Positions 26,021 through 34,679 are shown, counted from the first letter of the stretch. The stretch: 64,000 nt of DNA from JANNMJ01 sp031425525 (GCA_031425525.1 JANPJM010000028.1:1-64000), one strand, 5' to 3'. Notes: generated by a model not told the origin, from the sequence alone. A program made the numbers and translations.

Positions 26021-26503
26021 ATGATGGCCTATCGCTACGCCAAGCCCGCATCTGACCGCAGCTTGGGGGCGCTGACGGAGTACTTGCGCCGCTACGGTGG
26101 TGCGTGCGTAGTATGCCCCCGGCGCTTCACGGCAAGTGCCTTTGCCTCACCCAAACTCAAGCTACCGTCAACCGACCACGAGCACTTAGTCGTCGAGTTG
26201 CTTCTGCTGGAAGAAGTCGAACGGCCGGTCAAGATTGGGCAAGTGCCCCGCACCCGCTTCCAGGCCGTGTACTTTCTGCTGGCCGATCCTGATGAGCCGT
26301 CGAGCGCCCGTTACCACGGAATGGAGTTCGCCCGGGCAATAGACCCCGGGTACGTGAGTTGGGTGCAGTCCGACATCCTCTACCAGCTCAATGACGACGA
26401 GGTAGATATGGGCATTATCCCTGATCCCGCCTACCTCTACTGTGTGGCCCGCGGCGCGGGAGCGCGGCAGGGGTGGCGCTGGTGGGTGGAAATGACCGCC
26501 TGA
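26021..26503 (+). CDS. Tandem paralogue 3 of the ~160-aa family
   Basis: 160 aa, starting ATG-ATG directly after the TGA of paralogue 2. Blocks are GGACVVCPRRFTASAF, RFQAVYFLLADP and RQGWRWWVEM; it is the most divergent copy. It ends 18 bases from the convergent XRE gene. No domain recognised. Confidence 0.65.
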   Translation: MMAYRYAKPASDRSLGALTEYLRRYGGACVVCPRRFTASAFASPKLKLPSTDHEHLVVELLLLEEVERPVKIGQVPRTRFQAVYFLLADPDEPSSARYHGMEFARAIDPGYVSWVQSDILYQLNDDEVDMGIIPDPAYLYCVARGAGARQGWRWWVEMTA

Positions 26504-26521
26504 TCTTTCACCTCCTGCAAC

Positions 26522-26788
26522 TCAGCCTAGGTCGTTGCCCTCGGGGAAGTCAAGCAGCTCCCTGATTCGCAAACTCATCGCCCGAGCTAGGGAGGCAAGC
26601 ACATCGAGGGTGACGGCATACTCGCCGGACTCAATCCGCTGCACCGTCCGCTTGCTCACATCCGCTACGTCAGCCAACTCCTGCTGACTCCATTCTCGCC
26701 GTTCACGCAGCTGGCGCAGGTGTACGCCAAATGCGCTGAGGGTGGCGGGGTTTTTCACCCGGCCAAGCTCCCCCGATCTCAACACCAC
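26522..26788 (-). CDS. XRE-family helix-turn-helix regulator
   Basis: 88 aa. The HTH is clear: LRQLRERREWSQQELADVADVSKRTVQRIESG, with the rest of the HTH_3 domain to residue ~80. The GTG at 26788 is used here; a GTG ten codons downstream, before KNPATLSAFG, is equally possible. An 18-base palindrome sits just upstream at 26792-26809 in the divergent gap with the lipoprotein gene, suggesting autoregulation and control of that gene. Confidence 0.85.
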   Translation of the reverse strand: MVLRSGELGRVKNPATLSAFGVHLRQLRERREWSQQELADVADVSKRTVQRIESGEYAVTLDVLASLARAMSLRIRELLDFPEGNDLG

Positions 26789-26791
26789 ATC

Positions 26792-26809
26792 GGCGACACA
26801 TGTGTCGCC
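26792..26809. promoter_or_regulatory. 18-bp perfect palindrome, probable XRE operator
   Basis: GGCGACACATGTGTCGCC is perfectly symmetric and lies in the 67-base gap between the divergent XRE and lipoprotein starts, a usual place for the operator of such a regulator. Confidence 0.6.
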
Positions 26810-26855
26810 AAATTCCTGCGATACCCTACTTTTGGTCGCTCAAGCCCTCTTACTG

Positions 26856-27854
26856 ATGAAGATTTTGTCTTTTCTGATGATCTGCTGCCTTCTGGCGGGG
26901 TGTTCATCAAAGCCCAAGCTCAAAACCAGCTTCGCCACCTGCGAGGAGCTTATCGCCTATTGCGACGAGCAAAAGACGTACGACAACCTCAAAGTGGGTT
27001 GGGGAGAAGGCTCCCCTGGTGAGACGTGGAGCGAGCGGAAGGGCCGCGGTGAATCGGCCCACCTTAATGACATCCCCTCTGGCTTTGCAGAAAGCAAATC
27101 CGACTACACGGTGGAAAAATCCCAGTTCTACACCAATCTGGAGATGAGGATCGACGTGGTGTGGTACAACGTGACCGTAGGAGATCACCCTGTCAAGATC
27201 ACGTTCTCAGCCTTTCCAGGCGCCCGGTACAAGTCCGATCAGCCCAACATTTTCAAGGCTGTGGATTGCAGTTACCGGCCCCATACGGCGGCGGACATAG
27301 CCGCACTTGATGCCCAGGCGGGTGCACAACCACTTCCAACTCCACAGCCAGAGGAGAAGAAGACGCCGCAGCAAATCACGGATGAGATTCTGGCTAGTAA
27401 CCTTCGAAGCCTGCCGCACGACCAGTACAAAAACTACGTGTACCGCTACCTACTGGCTTTCCCCTTGAAGTTGTTTGTTCCGGTGGCGAGCGGAAAATCA
27501 GAGGGCGGCCAGTTGTTCGTCTCCTCTGACTCCAGCATCACAATGGAAGTTGAGGGGCGCGACAACTTGACCAATGAAACCGTCGCAAGTCAGTTTGAAA
27601 AAACGTCGACGGAGAGTCCCTGGCGCATCAGCGAGAAAGAGATCCAACCAAAGTACTTCACCTTCTTAGGTGTCGGCGATGATGGTAGCCTCGTGTACGA
27701 AAAGCACTTTCTGAAAGACGACAACGTGTGGTGCAAACTCCGGTTCACGTACCCAAACAGCAGGAAGGAAGCAATGGCGGCCGTCATCAAGGATGTCGCC
27801 ACCCAATTCCCCGCTGAGTTTGCTACGAGGTCATGGCCGGAAGTCCCTCATTGA
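26856..27854 (+). CDS. Putative lipoprotein of unknown function
   Basis: 332 aa from ATG 26856. The lipobox LLAGC is preceded by MKILSFLMICC, so it should be a membrane-anchored lipoprotein. The mature part has an N-terminal region with CEELIAYCDEQ and a second domain after a P/Q/K-rich linker (QPLPTPQPEEKK). No domain recognised. It is divergent from the XRE regulator. As prophage cargo it may alter the surface or exclude other phages, which is only speculation. Confidence 0.7.
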   Translation: MKILSFLMICCLLAGCSSKPKLKTSFATCEELIAYCDEQKTYDNLKVGWGEGSPGETWSERKGRGESAHLNDIPSGFAESKSDYTVEKSQFYTNLEMRIDVVWYNVTVGDHPVKITFSAFPGARYKSDQPNIFKAVDCSYRPHTAADIAALDAQAGAQPLPTPQPEEKKTPQQITDEILASNLRSLPHDQYKNYVYRYLLAFPLKLFVPVASGKSEGGQLFVSSDSSITMEVEGRDNLTNETVASQFEKTSTESPWRISEKEIQPKYFTFLGVGDDGSLVYEKHFLKDDNVWCKLRFTYPNSRKEAMAAVIKDVATQFPAEFATRSWPEVPH

Positions 27855-27857
27855 GGA

Positions 27858-28628
27858 TTACCTGTTCCAAGGAGGTAGAGGCCACGGTTGAGGCTCCTTG
27901 ATCTGCTCAATGACGTGCTTCATGTTCGCGCAAATTGCCTTTGTGAGATTGCTTTCCTCCCCACCTGAAGCGAGGCCAATCAGCCTTTTCTTGGAATCAA
28001 ACGCCGGCGCCCCGCTGGTACCACCTGTCCAAGCGTCGTTGTTTGAAGTGACGCGGAGGCTGAGATGCTGATGGGTCGTACCTGCGGCAGTAGCATCCAT
28101 CACAACCAGACGCAAATCTGCTGGGTTTGCTAGTCCCTGAGCGTTAGGCCGCAGTGCAACAATTTGGCACTGTTCCCCTACGGATACATCCGTATCCGAC
28201 CCAGACAGATCAATGCCCAAACCGGTCGAAAAGGTGTTTGGAGCACTTTGCAGCAATACGGCAGGGATGGGATCAACTGGTTTTGCAATTGCGAAATCCT
28301 CCCACCTCCGGCTTTCATGTAGCGACCCATTCCCGCTGGGCGAGTGACGATTGCACAATAATTCGATCTCGACCCATTGCCCGGCTACCGAGATGTGAAA
28401 CGGCTTGTGCGTTCGGAAAAAGTCGTAGACTTTGCCGGTGAAAGTGTGGCCGGCAGTAACGTATAGCGGGTCAGTCAACAGCAGTAGGACGCCGTTGCAC
28501 AAAAACTCCTTGTTCTTGTCGTACAAGGGGGCTAACACCTCCACTAAGTGCGCTACCAAAGCTTGAGCCGCAGTGGCAACGGTTTGGGCCTGTATCTCCT
28601 GCACATCGTGCGGTTCGGATTTCGTCAT
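27858..28628 (-). CDS. Cytoplasmic trypsin-like serine protease
   Basis: 256 aa, no signal peptide. The triad fits chymotrypsin-fold proteases: H61 in VTAGHTF, D111 in WEDFAIAKP and S205 in GGTSGAPAF. It is not a DegP-type enzyme, since no PDZ domain follows. It is divergently arranged with a HEPN gene at a distance of 59 bases, sharing one promoter region. Cytoplasmic trypsin-like proteases near nucleases are found in defence modules; here that is inferred. Confidence 0.8.
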   Translation of the reverse strand: MTKSEPHDVQEIQAQTVATAAQALVAHLVEVLAPLYDKNKEFLCNGVLLLLTDPLYVTAGHTFTGKVYDFFRTHKPFHISVAGQWVEIELLCNRHSPSGNGSLHESRRWEDFAIAKPVDPIPAVLLQSAPNTFSTGLGIDLSGSDTDVSVGEQCQIVALRPNAQGLANPADLRLVVMDATAAGTTHQHLSLRVTSNNDAWTGGTSGAPAFDSKKRLIGLASGGEESNLTKAICANMKHVIEQIKEPQPWPLPPWNR

Positions 28629-28687
28629 TGAGGCAAATTACGAACCGGCACAAGCAAACTGCACAAGCCGTGCACGTACTTCGCCGA

Positions 28688-29737
28688 ATGAAAATCACCT
28701 TTACCAATGCGGAGGATGAAAGCCGGGCCTACGGCTTTTTCGCTGACGTCTCCCTCCATTACGTACGAGGAGTTGAGTACGACCTTACTCAGATCGACCT
28801 CTCGTTCGCTGGATACCGCTTCGTGTCGGTAAAAAGTGATGAGGTGATTGAATACCTACGCACCATCGGCGAGGTGGAATCGTCCTACCATCCGCAATTG
28901 GAAGAAATGCGCGGAAGCTACACGCCCTACTACGCTTTGCTACCTACAACCCCGGAAGAGGTGTTCGGGCAAAATGCCATCAATTGCGTTCGGTCGCTAC
29001 AGGTCGCCTACCCGGGCGCGTTCCAGGTCCATTACATCATCATGTACTCGCGGGCAAGTGGGGACCTCATCTCGGAAGCCATGGTTATCACCAACCCCAT
29101 ACATTGGTCCGACGAGCAGCTACGCGTACCAGATGGTGAACTGCCTGAGCTCAACGACTTCTTGCGCGTGATGTACAACCGCAAGGCGCTGATCGCCCCT
29201 GCTGACTACATCGACGACGTCATTGAGCATTACGTACACAGCACCAACGTGACCTCACTGCACCTGCAGTACGTCGGCTTGTGCGTAGCCCTTGAAACGA
29301 TCCTGCCCGGCCGCACCGAAATCACCTTCCGATTGCGTCGTACGATGGCCGTTCTGCTGGCAAGTACGCGGGCAGAAGGAAATGCCATTTTCGACTTGGT
29401 GGGCATGCTCTACGACGTACGTAGCCAAATCGTGCACGGGGATGCCTACGACCAGAGCGAGGTGGCGCATTACCTACCTCAGCTCAGAGGAATTGTTTCC
29501 CGTCTCATCATTGAGTTGGTCGCGCACAACATCACAAACCGAAAAGAACTCGGCGTGCGGACCAACGAACTTGGTTTTGGGGACCAAGGGCAGCTCTCGG
29601 CTAACTACCGCCAGTACGTACTCAACTCCGATACCTATTCCCTCATCCGGGGCGGTTTCAAACCCTACCAAAAACCGAAAGCACCAAGCAATCCCGGAAA
29701 GCAGCGTGCCCAGAATCGCCCACCAATCACCTCATAA
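28688..29737 (+). CDS. HEPN-domain protein (Apea-like)
   Basis: 349 aa from ATG 28688. The C-terminal half (from ~residue 175) resembles the Apea-like HEPN family, with the R-x4-H ribonuclease motif in VRSQIVHGD near residue 245, after a helical LHLQYVGLCVALETILPGR stretch. The N-terminal half is not recognised. Metal-independent RNA cleavage is expected if active. It is divergent from the trypsin-like protease gene. The downstream gene is convergent. Confidence 0.7.
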   Translation: MKITFTNAEDESRAYGFFADVSLHYVRGVEYDLTQIDLSFAGYRFVSVKSDEVIEYLRTIGEVESSYHPQLEEMRGSYTPYYALLPTTPEEVFGQNAINCVRSLQVAYPGAFQVHYIIMYSRASGDLISEAMVITNPIHWSDEQLRVPDGELPELNDFLRVMYNRKALIAPADYIDDVIEHYVHSTNVTSLHLQYVGLCVALETILPGRTEITFRLRRTMAVLLASTRAEGNAIFDLVGMLYDVRSQIVHGDAYDQSEVAHYLPQLRGIVSRLIIELVAHNITNRKELGVRTNELGFGDQGQLSANYRQYVLNSDTYSLIRGGFKPYQKPKAPSNPGKQRAQNRPPITS

Positions 29738-29773
29738 AAAAGACCCAACCGGATACCTGCGGGGCTTTTCGAG

Positions 29774-30619
29774 TTAGGTGGCGTGGGTAGTCCAAGCCAC
29801 CACGTGAAGACCCCGGCAGGAATCGCGACGTCGCTCAACAATAAGCCAGCGGCCACCCAGCACTTTCGGCGGGGCTAACCGCTCCACGTGCCAGCCGCCG
29901 TGACCAATGCCGTATTCCTCTTTGTAGGTGCTCGTGCGGATGTACACGATGGGCTTGAGTTGCACCGTGTAGTCGTGGCGCAGGGTTTCAACCACCGCGT
30001 GCACTTCCGAGGAGTCGTGCGTGTGCCCGAGCCAGAGGGCATCGGCGCCGTGGACCATCGCGCTCAGACGCTGGAAGTCGGGGATGCCGCGCGAGACGGC
30101 GCCACCTCCACCCGAACCGTGGTGAACTTTCATTTTCCACGAAATGCGGTTCTCGCCCTGAAATTTCACCACGAGCCAGCCACCGTAGCCACCGGCTTGG
30201 ATGTGGGTGCCGGCCCGCAGGTTGATTCCCTCGACGAGACGGTTGATGAGCGACGTTTCGATTCGTTTGGTGATGCTTGTCTCGTGGTTCCCCTCGCCGA
30301 TGTAGTCGATGATGGACGCGTAGGGGAGCAGGAAGCGGATGGCATCGTCAACGATGGCGTCGATGTACACCTCACTCTGGGCCCCAGGACGGATGGAGGC
30401 CTTCGAGCCCCGCGGATCGCCTTTGGATTGCATCGCGCAGAAGACGTCCCCGTTCATCCAGACACGGGCGCCGCGGGCAACGGCCTGGTCGAGGTGCTTG
30501 GTGAGCAGCTTGCGGTCCGCCTTGGGATGGTCCAGGTGCAGATCGCTCAGCAGTAGAATCTCGACCTGATCGGCCGAGGTAGGGTAAACGAAAACGGGTT
30601 GGGGTGCTTTCTTGGCCAC
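29774..30619 (-). CDS. Calcineurin-like metallophosphoesterase
   Basis: 281 aa from GTG 30619, chosen because it lies 4 bases after the endolysin stop; upstream ATGs would overlap that gene. Metal-binding blocks are in the usual order: LLSDLHLDH, WMNGDVFC, GEGNHET, HHGSGG and GHTHDS. It should be a dinuclear-metal phosphodiesterase or phosphatase. Phages use such enzymes for DNA end processing or nucleotide metabolism, but the substrate is unknown. Last gene of the leftward late operon. Confidence 0.87.
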   Translation of the reverse strand: MAKKAPQPVFVYPTSADQVEILLLSDLHLDHPKADRKLLTKHLDQAVARGARVWMNGDVFCAMQSKGDPRGSKASIRPGAQSEVYIDAIVDDAIRFLLPYASIIDYIGEGNHETSITKRIETSLINRLVEGINLRAGTHIQAGGYGGWLVVKFQGENRISWKMKVHHGSGGGGAVSRGIPDFQRLSAMVHGADALWLGHTHDSSEVHAVVETLRHDYTVQLKPIVYIRTSTYKEEYGIGHGGWHVERLAPPKVLGGRWLIVERRRDSCRGLHVVAWTTHAT

Positions 30620-30623
30620 AGGG

Positions 30624-30986
30624 TTAGGGGACCATCTCGAAGTGATTGCCATCCCAACCGTCGCTGGTGGTCTTGTTGCCGTCCTTGTTGAAATCACCGC
30701 CCCAGCGATTCTGGGGATCCAGGCTGACCCAGTAATCACCCAGCGGCTTGTAGGAAGGCGAGTCGGTCAGGTACACACCGTTCTTGAAGAGCATCAGGTC
30801 GCCGGCCAGCCGGTCCTGGTGCAGCGAGTGGGTAGCTTTGGTCTTGCCGTGCTGCTGGTTGTAGCGGTGCTGCTCTTCGGTCCGGTGCAGCTCGCCGGCC
30901 GTCACCTCGTAGCCGTTGTTGAAGGCCCAAAGGATGAGCGTGGCGAAGTTTCGCAGGAAGGTGGACTGTTTGTTCCGTAGTGTCAT
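30624..30986 (-). CDS. M15 peptidase endolysin
   Basis: 120 aa. The zinc-binding pattern S-L-H-x5-A-G-D (HSLHQDRLAGDLM, near residue 55) and the C-terminal DGNHFE fit M15/VanY-type endopeptidases such as T5 endolysin. NRWGGDF between them is also typical of this phage group. It should cleave cell-wall peptide cross-links at the end of infection. It is next to holin and spanin genes, so part of the lysis cassette. Confidence 0.85.
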   Translation of the reverse strand: MTLRNKQSTFLRNFATLILWAFNNGYEVTAGELHRTEEQHRYNQQHGKTKATHSLHQDRLAGDLMLFKNGVYLTDSPSYKPLGDYWVSLDPQNRWGGDFNKDGNKTTSDGWDGNHFEMVP

Positions 30987-31184
30987 AGAAGGGTGGTGAG
31001 GAGGGGTTTTACTGGGGATTCAGGGAGCGCGCAATTTTTGTTGTGTCATTTGCCCAGCTGGACAACCGACTAATAATCAGTCACTCCACAGGAATGTGGA
31101 GCGAGCCAAGGCCAGTCGTGCACCAACTTTTGTTGCAAGAGCTGGGGGTTCTCCACAAGTTGGTGGAGAATTATATTTCGACTG
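30987..31184. other. Gap in the lysis cassette with two hairpins
   Basis: No gene in these 198 bases. CTCCACA-TGTGGAG (around 31083-31100) and TTCTCCAC-GTGGAGAA (around 31150-31171) can form short hairpins; they could stabilise or attenuate the late transcript. Confidence 0.4.
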
Positions 31185-31670
31185 CTACCGAGAGGCGCGG
31201 GCTCGCCAGACCAGCCACGCGATGCCACCCACCAGCACCCACCAGAGCCAGCTTGTGGAAGAAACTTCGGTCTGCGTAGCGGTTGAGCCACCAGCGGCCA
31301 CCGGGGACTTTGCACGGGGCGCATAGGAGCCGCCTTGGGAGCCGCGGTTATCGGACTTGTCTTTCACCTTCGACACGGAGATGAGGGGCGTAGTGGGCTG
31401 CTGGGCGGCCAGCACACGAGCTTGGGCGCGAGAGGCTACTCGTAGAAAGCGGCGCTGCTGGCGCGGTGTCAGGCCGGCGGGAACAGATGCGGTTACGCTA
31501 GGAATCGAACCTACTTGAGGATGATTGGTATCACCCGAGAGCGTATCCGTAGCAGCTTCAAGAGCGATCTGGGAGGCACGTTGAGGCACAATTTCCTCAG
31601 GCGAGATGGAAGGCCGGAAGAGACTGCAAGAAGCCAGTAAAAGTCCTATCAGGGGTAAGCACGACTTCAT
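31185..31670 (-). CDS. Unimolecular spanin-like lysis lipoprotein
   Basis: 161 aa from ATG 31670. The N-terminus has a lipoprotein signal (MKSCLPLIGLLLASC). The periplasmic part of about 115 residues is A/S/R-rich, and the C-terminus has a transmembrane helix (SWLWWVLVGGIAWLVWRA). This topology, outer-membrane lipid anchor plus inner-membrane C-terminal helix, is that of u-spanins such as T1 gp11, which fuse the two membranes. Its place between holin and endolysin supports it. The start overlaps the holin stop in an ATGA. Confidence 0.7.
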   Translation of the reverse strand: MKSCLPLIGLLLASCSLFRPSISPEEIVPQRASQIALEAATDTLSGDTNHPQVGSIPSVTASVPAGLTPRQQRRFLRVASRAQARVLAAQQPTTPLISVSKVKDKSDNRGSQGGSYAPRAKSPVAAGGSTATQTEVSSTSWLWWVLVGGIAWLVWRARASR

Positions 31671-32158
31671 TTGTTTTCGGCAGGTTGGGTGGGGGCTGGA
31701 GGCAGCTCCCCACTTTCGGCGAAGGCCTCCATCCGCTTGCGCACCCACTTGGGCAGGAAGCCCCGGCCCATCTTGTGGAGGTTCTCCTCGACCGACAACA
31801 CCTCCGCCCAGATCATCAGCGTGTAGATGGCGCCCTTGAACGAGGGGGCGATGGTTGTCACGAACAGATTCGCTTCCCCGCCGACCTTGAAGGAGGTCAG
31901 CACGTGGATGGCCACGAGCGCGATGCCGTACTGGGCGAGCTTGCCGAAGACCTGACGAAGCCGGCTGGAGGAGTGCTGGTGCAGGGCCAAGCTGGCCCAG
32001 ATGCCCGAGAGGGTATCCACGGCGATGGCCACCAGCAGGTAGCCCAGGAAGGCCACATCGTTAAAGATGTAGGTCCGGGTGAGGTGGCCGATCAGGCCGA
32101 ACACCGCGCCGAGGTTGAAGGCCAGCAGAGCGCCGAGAGAAGTCAGTTTTCCGGGCAT
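31667..32158 (-). CDS. Phage holin
   Basis: 163 aa from ATG 32158. It has three to four hydrophobic segments (LGALLAFNLGAVFGLIG, VAFLGYLLVAIAVDTLSG, YGIALVAIHVLTSF, IYTLMIWAEVLSV) with the DTLSGIWA signature of the phage_holin_4_1 family, and a charged, P-rich C-terminus. It should make inner-membrane lesions for endolysin release and trigger lysis timing. Confidence 0.85.
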   Translation of the reverse strand: MPGKLTSLGALLAFNLGAVFGLIGHLTRTYIFNDVAFLGYLLVAIAVDTLSGIWASLALHQHSSSRLRQVFGKLAQYGIALVAIHVLTSFKVGGEANLFVTTIAPSFKGAIYTLMIWAEVLSVEENLHKMGRGFLPKWVRKRMEAFAESGELPPAPTQPAENK

Positions 32159-32160
32159 CA

Positions 32161-32664
32161 CTATCGCGAGAAAAACACGCCGCCCAGCAAGGATGCAGGC
32201 GCCGGAGAAGTGGGGGTCGGCAGGTAAGCCGTGTAGTCGGCGGCGTTGGCTTCGAGCCAGGCTTTCAGTTCGGCGAGTTCGAATTCGGCTGTGTCGCGTA
32301 CCGCCGAAAGCGTCGCCTGCGCGGTGCGCACATCGGCCACTTCCGAGTCCTTTCCCGCTCTCAGGGTCAAGCCGACATTAGTGATGTGGACCAGCAGCAT
32401 CGGCCAGGCTTCGGTCAGCGTGAACCAGGCGAGTGCCGGGCGCACGGCGGCTTGCAGGGCCACCCACGGTTCCGTCAGCGGCGCTTCCACAGTTGCGGCA
32501 GCTACGGCGTCACACAGAGCTTGGTAGAGCGTCACGCCCAGTACCTGGCGCACGTGTCGGCGCTGGGCCTGCTTGGCGAAGGCCATAAACCGTTGCTCGT
32601 CCACGTTCTTTTCGATGGTGGTGACGGCCACGATGTCGTCTTTGGAAATCAGAAGCGTGTCCAT
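32161..32664 (-). CDS. Probable head-completion/connector protein
   Basis: 167 aa, all-helical. LLISKDDIVAV, then FAKQAQRRHVRQVLGVTLYQAL near residue 30 resembles the DUF6712-like connector proteins of Bacteroidetes prophages. It lies next to the portal gene, as is usual for gp6-like adaptor proteins. Assignment is by similarity of pattern and position. Confidence 0.55.
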   Translation of the reverse strand: MDTLLISKDDIVAVTTIEKNVDEQRFMAFAKQAQRRHVRQVLGVTLYQALCDAVAAATVEAPLTEPWVALQAAVRPALAWFTLTEAWPMLLVHITNVGLTLRAGKDSEVADVRTAQATLSAVRDTAEFELAELKAWLEANAADYTAYLPTPTSPAPASLLGGVFFSR

Positions 32665-34161
32665 TTAAGCGGCAGCGGGGAGGGGCAGCGCGGGCTGTGA
32701 GGTGGGGACGATCAACTCCGCCTGCTCCGGCGTGAGGCCGTAGAAAAGCTGGAGGCGGGCGACGCACGATTCGCGCGTGGTGAGCTGCTGAGCGAGCGCC
32801 GTCAGCATCGCGTCAATGGCGCTCTGGCCACCGACTGAGCCGCTCAGGGCGGCTTGGGCTTCGGTCTGCCCGGCGACAGCTTCGGCAGGGATCAGCTTTT
32901 CCGCCTCCGCCAGCGAGAGCCCGTACATCTGCGTCAGCCGCTGGAGCTTGGCCTCCCGTGTGATGCTCGAAGCGACGAGCGCGTCGAGCTGGGCCTGGCC
33001 TGCGGGCGTGCTGATGAGTTGCGCCTCGGCCGGCAGCGTGGTGGTGATGTCGAGTTCATCCAGCGCGGCCTGCTCCACGCCCGCCACGTAGGCGAGCACG
33101 TCCCGCAGACCGCTCAAAATGTCGAGTTGATCCGGCCGGCAGACGGACCAGTAATAAAGGGAAAAGGCGGCTCGGAGCGTGTTGGCTTCGCCCCCGAGCG
33201 AGGCACCCGTGGAGAGGCCTACGATAGCCGGTGAGGGAACCCGATTGGCCGCCAGAATTTGCTCGCGGCACAGCGCGGCGTAGGTGCTGAATAGGTCGCT
33301 AGGCTGGCCGTCGGTGTATGCCTGCACCTGCGCGCGTAACTCGGGATTTTCCTCAAACAACACGAGGACGCGGTCGCCGTCGGGGCCGGTCAGATTGGCT
33401 TTCAGCCCGTCGGTGAAGGTCCGTTGCTGGGCTGCGGCGGTGACTACTTGCCCATCTGGACCCGTGAAATCCAGCGGCGCGGGTACCGACAGGATGGTAC
33501 CGGCGGAAAAGCGGGACGACACATTCGAGACGTGGTATTTGGCCAGCTCCGCCTCGGTTTCGAGGTAGTTGAGCGCGCTGAAAAAGCTCGGCTGCGGGTA
33601 GTAATCCTGCTCCGCCGACGCATTAAAGTAGACATACAGGCTCGGCTCGGACCCGATGTTTTCCGGATTGAAGGCGGGTACAGTCGTGATCGGAAATTTC
33701 ACGCCCCGCTTCGACCAGTCGCCGCACAGATGGTACGTGCGCACCACTTCGTCCTCGTCCATCTCGCCCGACGCCACCGTGCTGAACCGCTGGTAGTATA
33801 GCTGGGCAATCTGCCCTCCGCGTGCCGGGATTACCTGAAAGGCAAAGCCCCCGAATGTCGCGTAGTCCTGTGCCAGGGCGGAGAGGAACTGCTGCTTACG
33901 GGCACGGCCCTTCACGAAGAGCTTGGCGTCGAGAAAGCCGTTGAGCGTGGCCGAACGGCTCTGAGTGAAGCCCTCGCCGCTCACCAAGGCCGCCCGGGTT
34001 TTCGTGATGGAGGACTGAGTCGGCGAGTTGCGCACCAGTTCCAGGAGCCGGGCCGGGAAACCGTGCGCCTTGCCCCACTCGATGACCCCCGTACTCCGGT
34101 TCAGGACCAGTTTCGGGGCCTCGACGGCGGCCAGCTTGAGTTCGATAGAGGTTGCTTTCAC
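32665..34161 (-). CDS. Phage portal protein
   Basis: 498 aa from GTG 34161, placed 5 bases after the previous stop; the longer frame upstream is an overlap with that gene. The N-terminus STGVIEWGKAHGFPARLLELVRNSPTQSSITKTRAALVSGEGF is the typical start of Bacteroidetes phage portals: a core that packs and initiates from the genome vertex, with a clip region FPITTVPAFNPENIGSE. The last ~100 residues are a helical crown-like extension with two LYGL/FYGLTPEQAE repeats. Confidence 0.8.
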   Translation of the reverse strand: MKATSIELKLAAVEAPKLVLNRSTGVIEWGKAHGFPARLLELVRNSPTQSSITKTRAALVSGEGFTQSRSATLNGFLDAKLFVKGRARKQQFLSALAQDYATFGGFAFQVIPARGGQIAQLYYQRFSTVASGEMDEDEVVRTYHLCGDWSKRGVKFPITTVPAFNPENIGSEPSLYVYFNASAEQDYYPQPSFFSALNYLETEAELAKYHVSNVSSRFSAGTILSVPAPLDFTGPDGQVVTAAAQQRTFTDGLKANLTGPDGDRVLVLFEENPELRAQVQAYTDGQPSDLFSTYAALCREQILAANRVPSPAIVGLSTGASLGGEANTLRAAFSLYYWSVCRPDQLDILSGLRDVLAYVAGVEQAALDELDITTTLPAEAQLISTPAGQAQLDALVASSITREAKLQRLTQMYGLSLAEAEKLIPAEAVAGQTEAQAALSGSVGGQSAIDAMLTALAQQLTTRESCVARLQLFYGLTPEQAELIVPTSQPALPLPAAA

Positions 34162-34166
34162 AGGGG

Positions 34167-34676
34167 TTAGCCGTTGGCGGCTGCTGCGTAAAGCGCGTTG
34201 GCGGTGCCCGAATCGAAGGCGACCCACGCGGTGGGTTCTGCGCCTTCCAGGGCCGCGCTCACGGTCGTTTCTCCGCTGCGCGTACCGGTCTGCCAAGTAA
34301 GGTTCACGCAGCGCAGGCCGCGCGTTTGACCGGCGAGCCACCACGTGCCGGCACCATCTTCCAGTAGCACCCAGAGAGGAGCAGCGAATAGCTGGGTGAC
34401 GGCCTGGCGCTGTTCCAGTGAGAAGCCAGTGCTCCACTGGATGCTCAGCTTCTGCTCATAGCGTAAGCCATTCAGCGTGCGTTGAGCAGCTTGGGTGGCG
34501 CTGGCGGTGGGTTCGGCCGTGAACGCGTACCACGCGGGCGGCGCGGGCACCAGGGACGTGATGAGGGGCTGGGCGGGGTCGCTAAATACGAAGCGGGTGC
34601 CGGCGACGTGTTGAGTCACCAGCACCCGCCGGACCCCCGCAAGCGCGTAGGCGGCGCTGGGGAGATAGGACTGCAT
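34167..34676 (-). CDS. Phage structural protein, unknown
   Basis: 169 aa. It contains QWSTGFSLEQRQAVTQLFAAPLWVLLED and WWLAGQTRGLRCVNLTWQTGTR, which look like beta-rich tail-associated proteins, but I do not recognise the family. It lies between portal and a tail-tube-like gene in the late operon. Spacing to its neighbours is 3-5 bases. Confidence 0.6.
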   Translation of the reverse strand: MQSYLPSAAYALAGVRRVLVTQHVAGTRFVFSDPAQPLITSLVPAPPAWYAFTAEPTASATQAAQRTLNGLRYEQKLSIQWSTGFSLEQRQAVTQLFAAPLWVLLEDGAGTWWLAGQTRGLRCVNLTWQTGTRSGETTVSAALEGAEPTAWVAFDSGTANALYAAAANG

Positions 34677-34679
34677 TGC

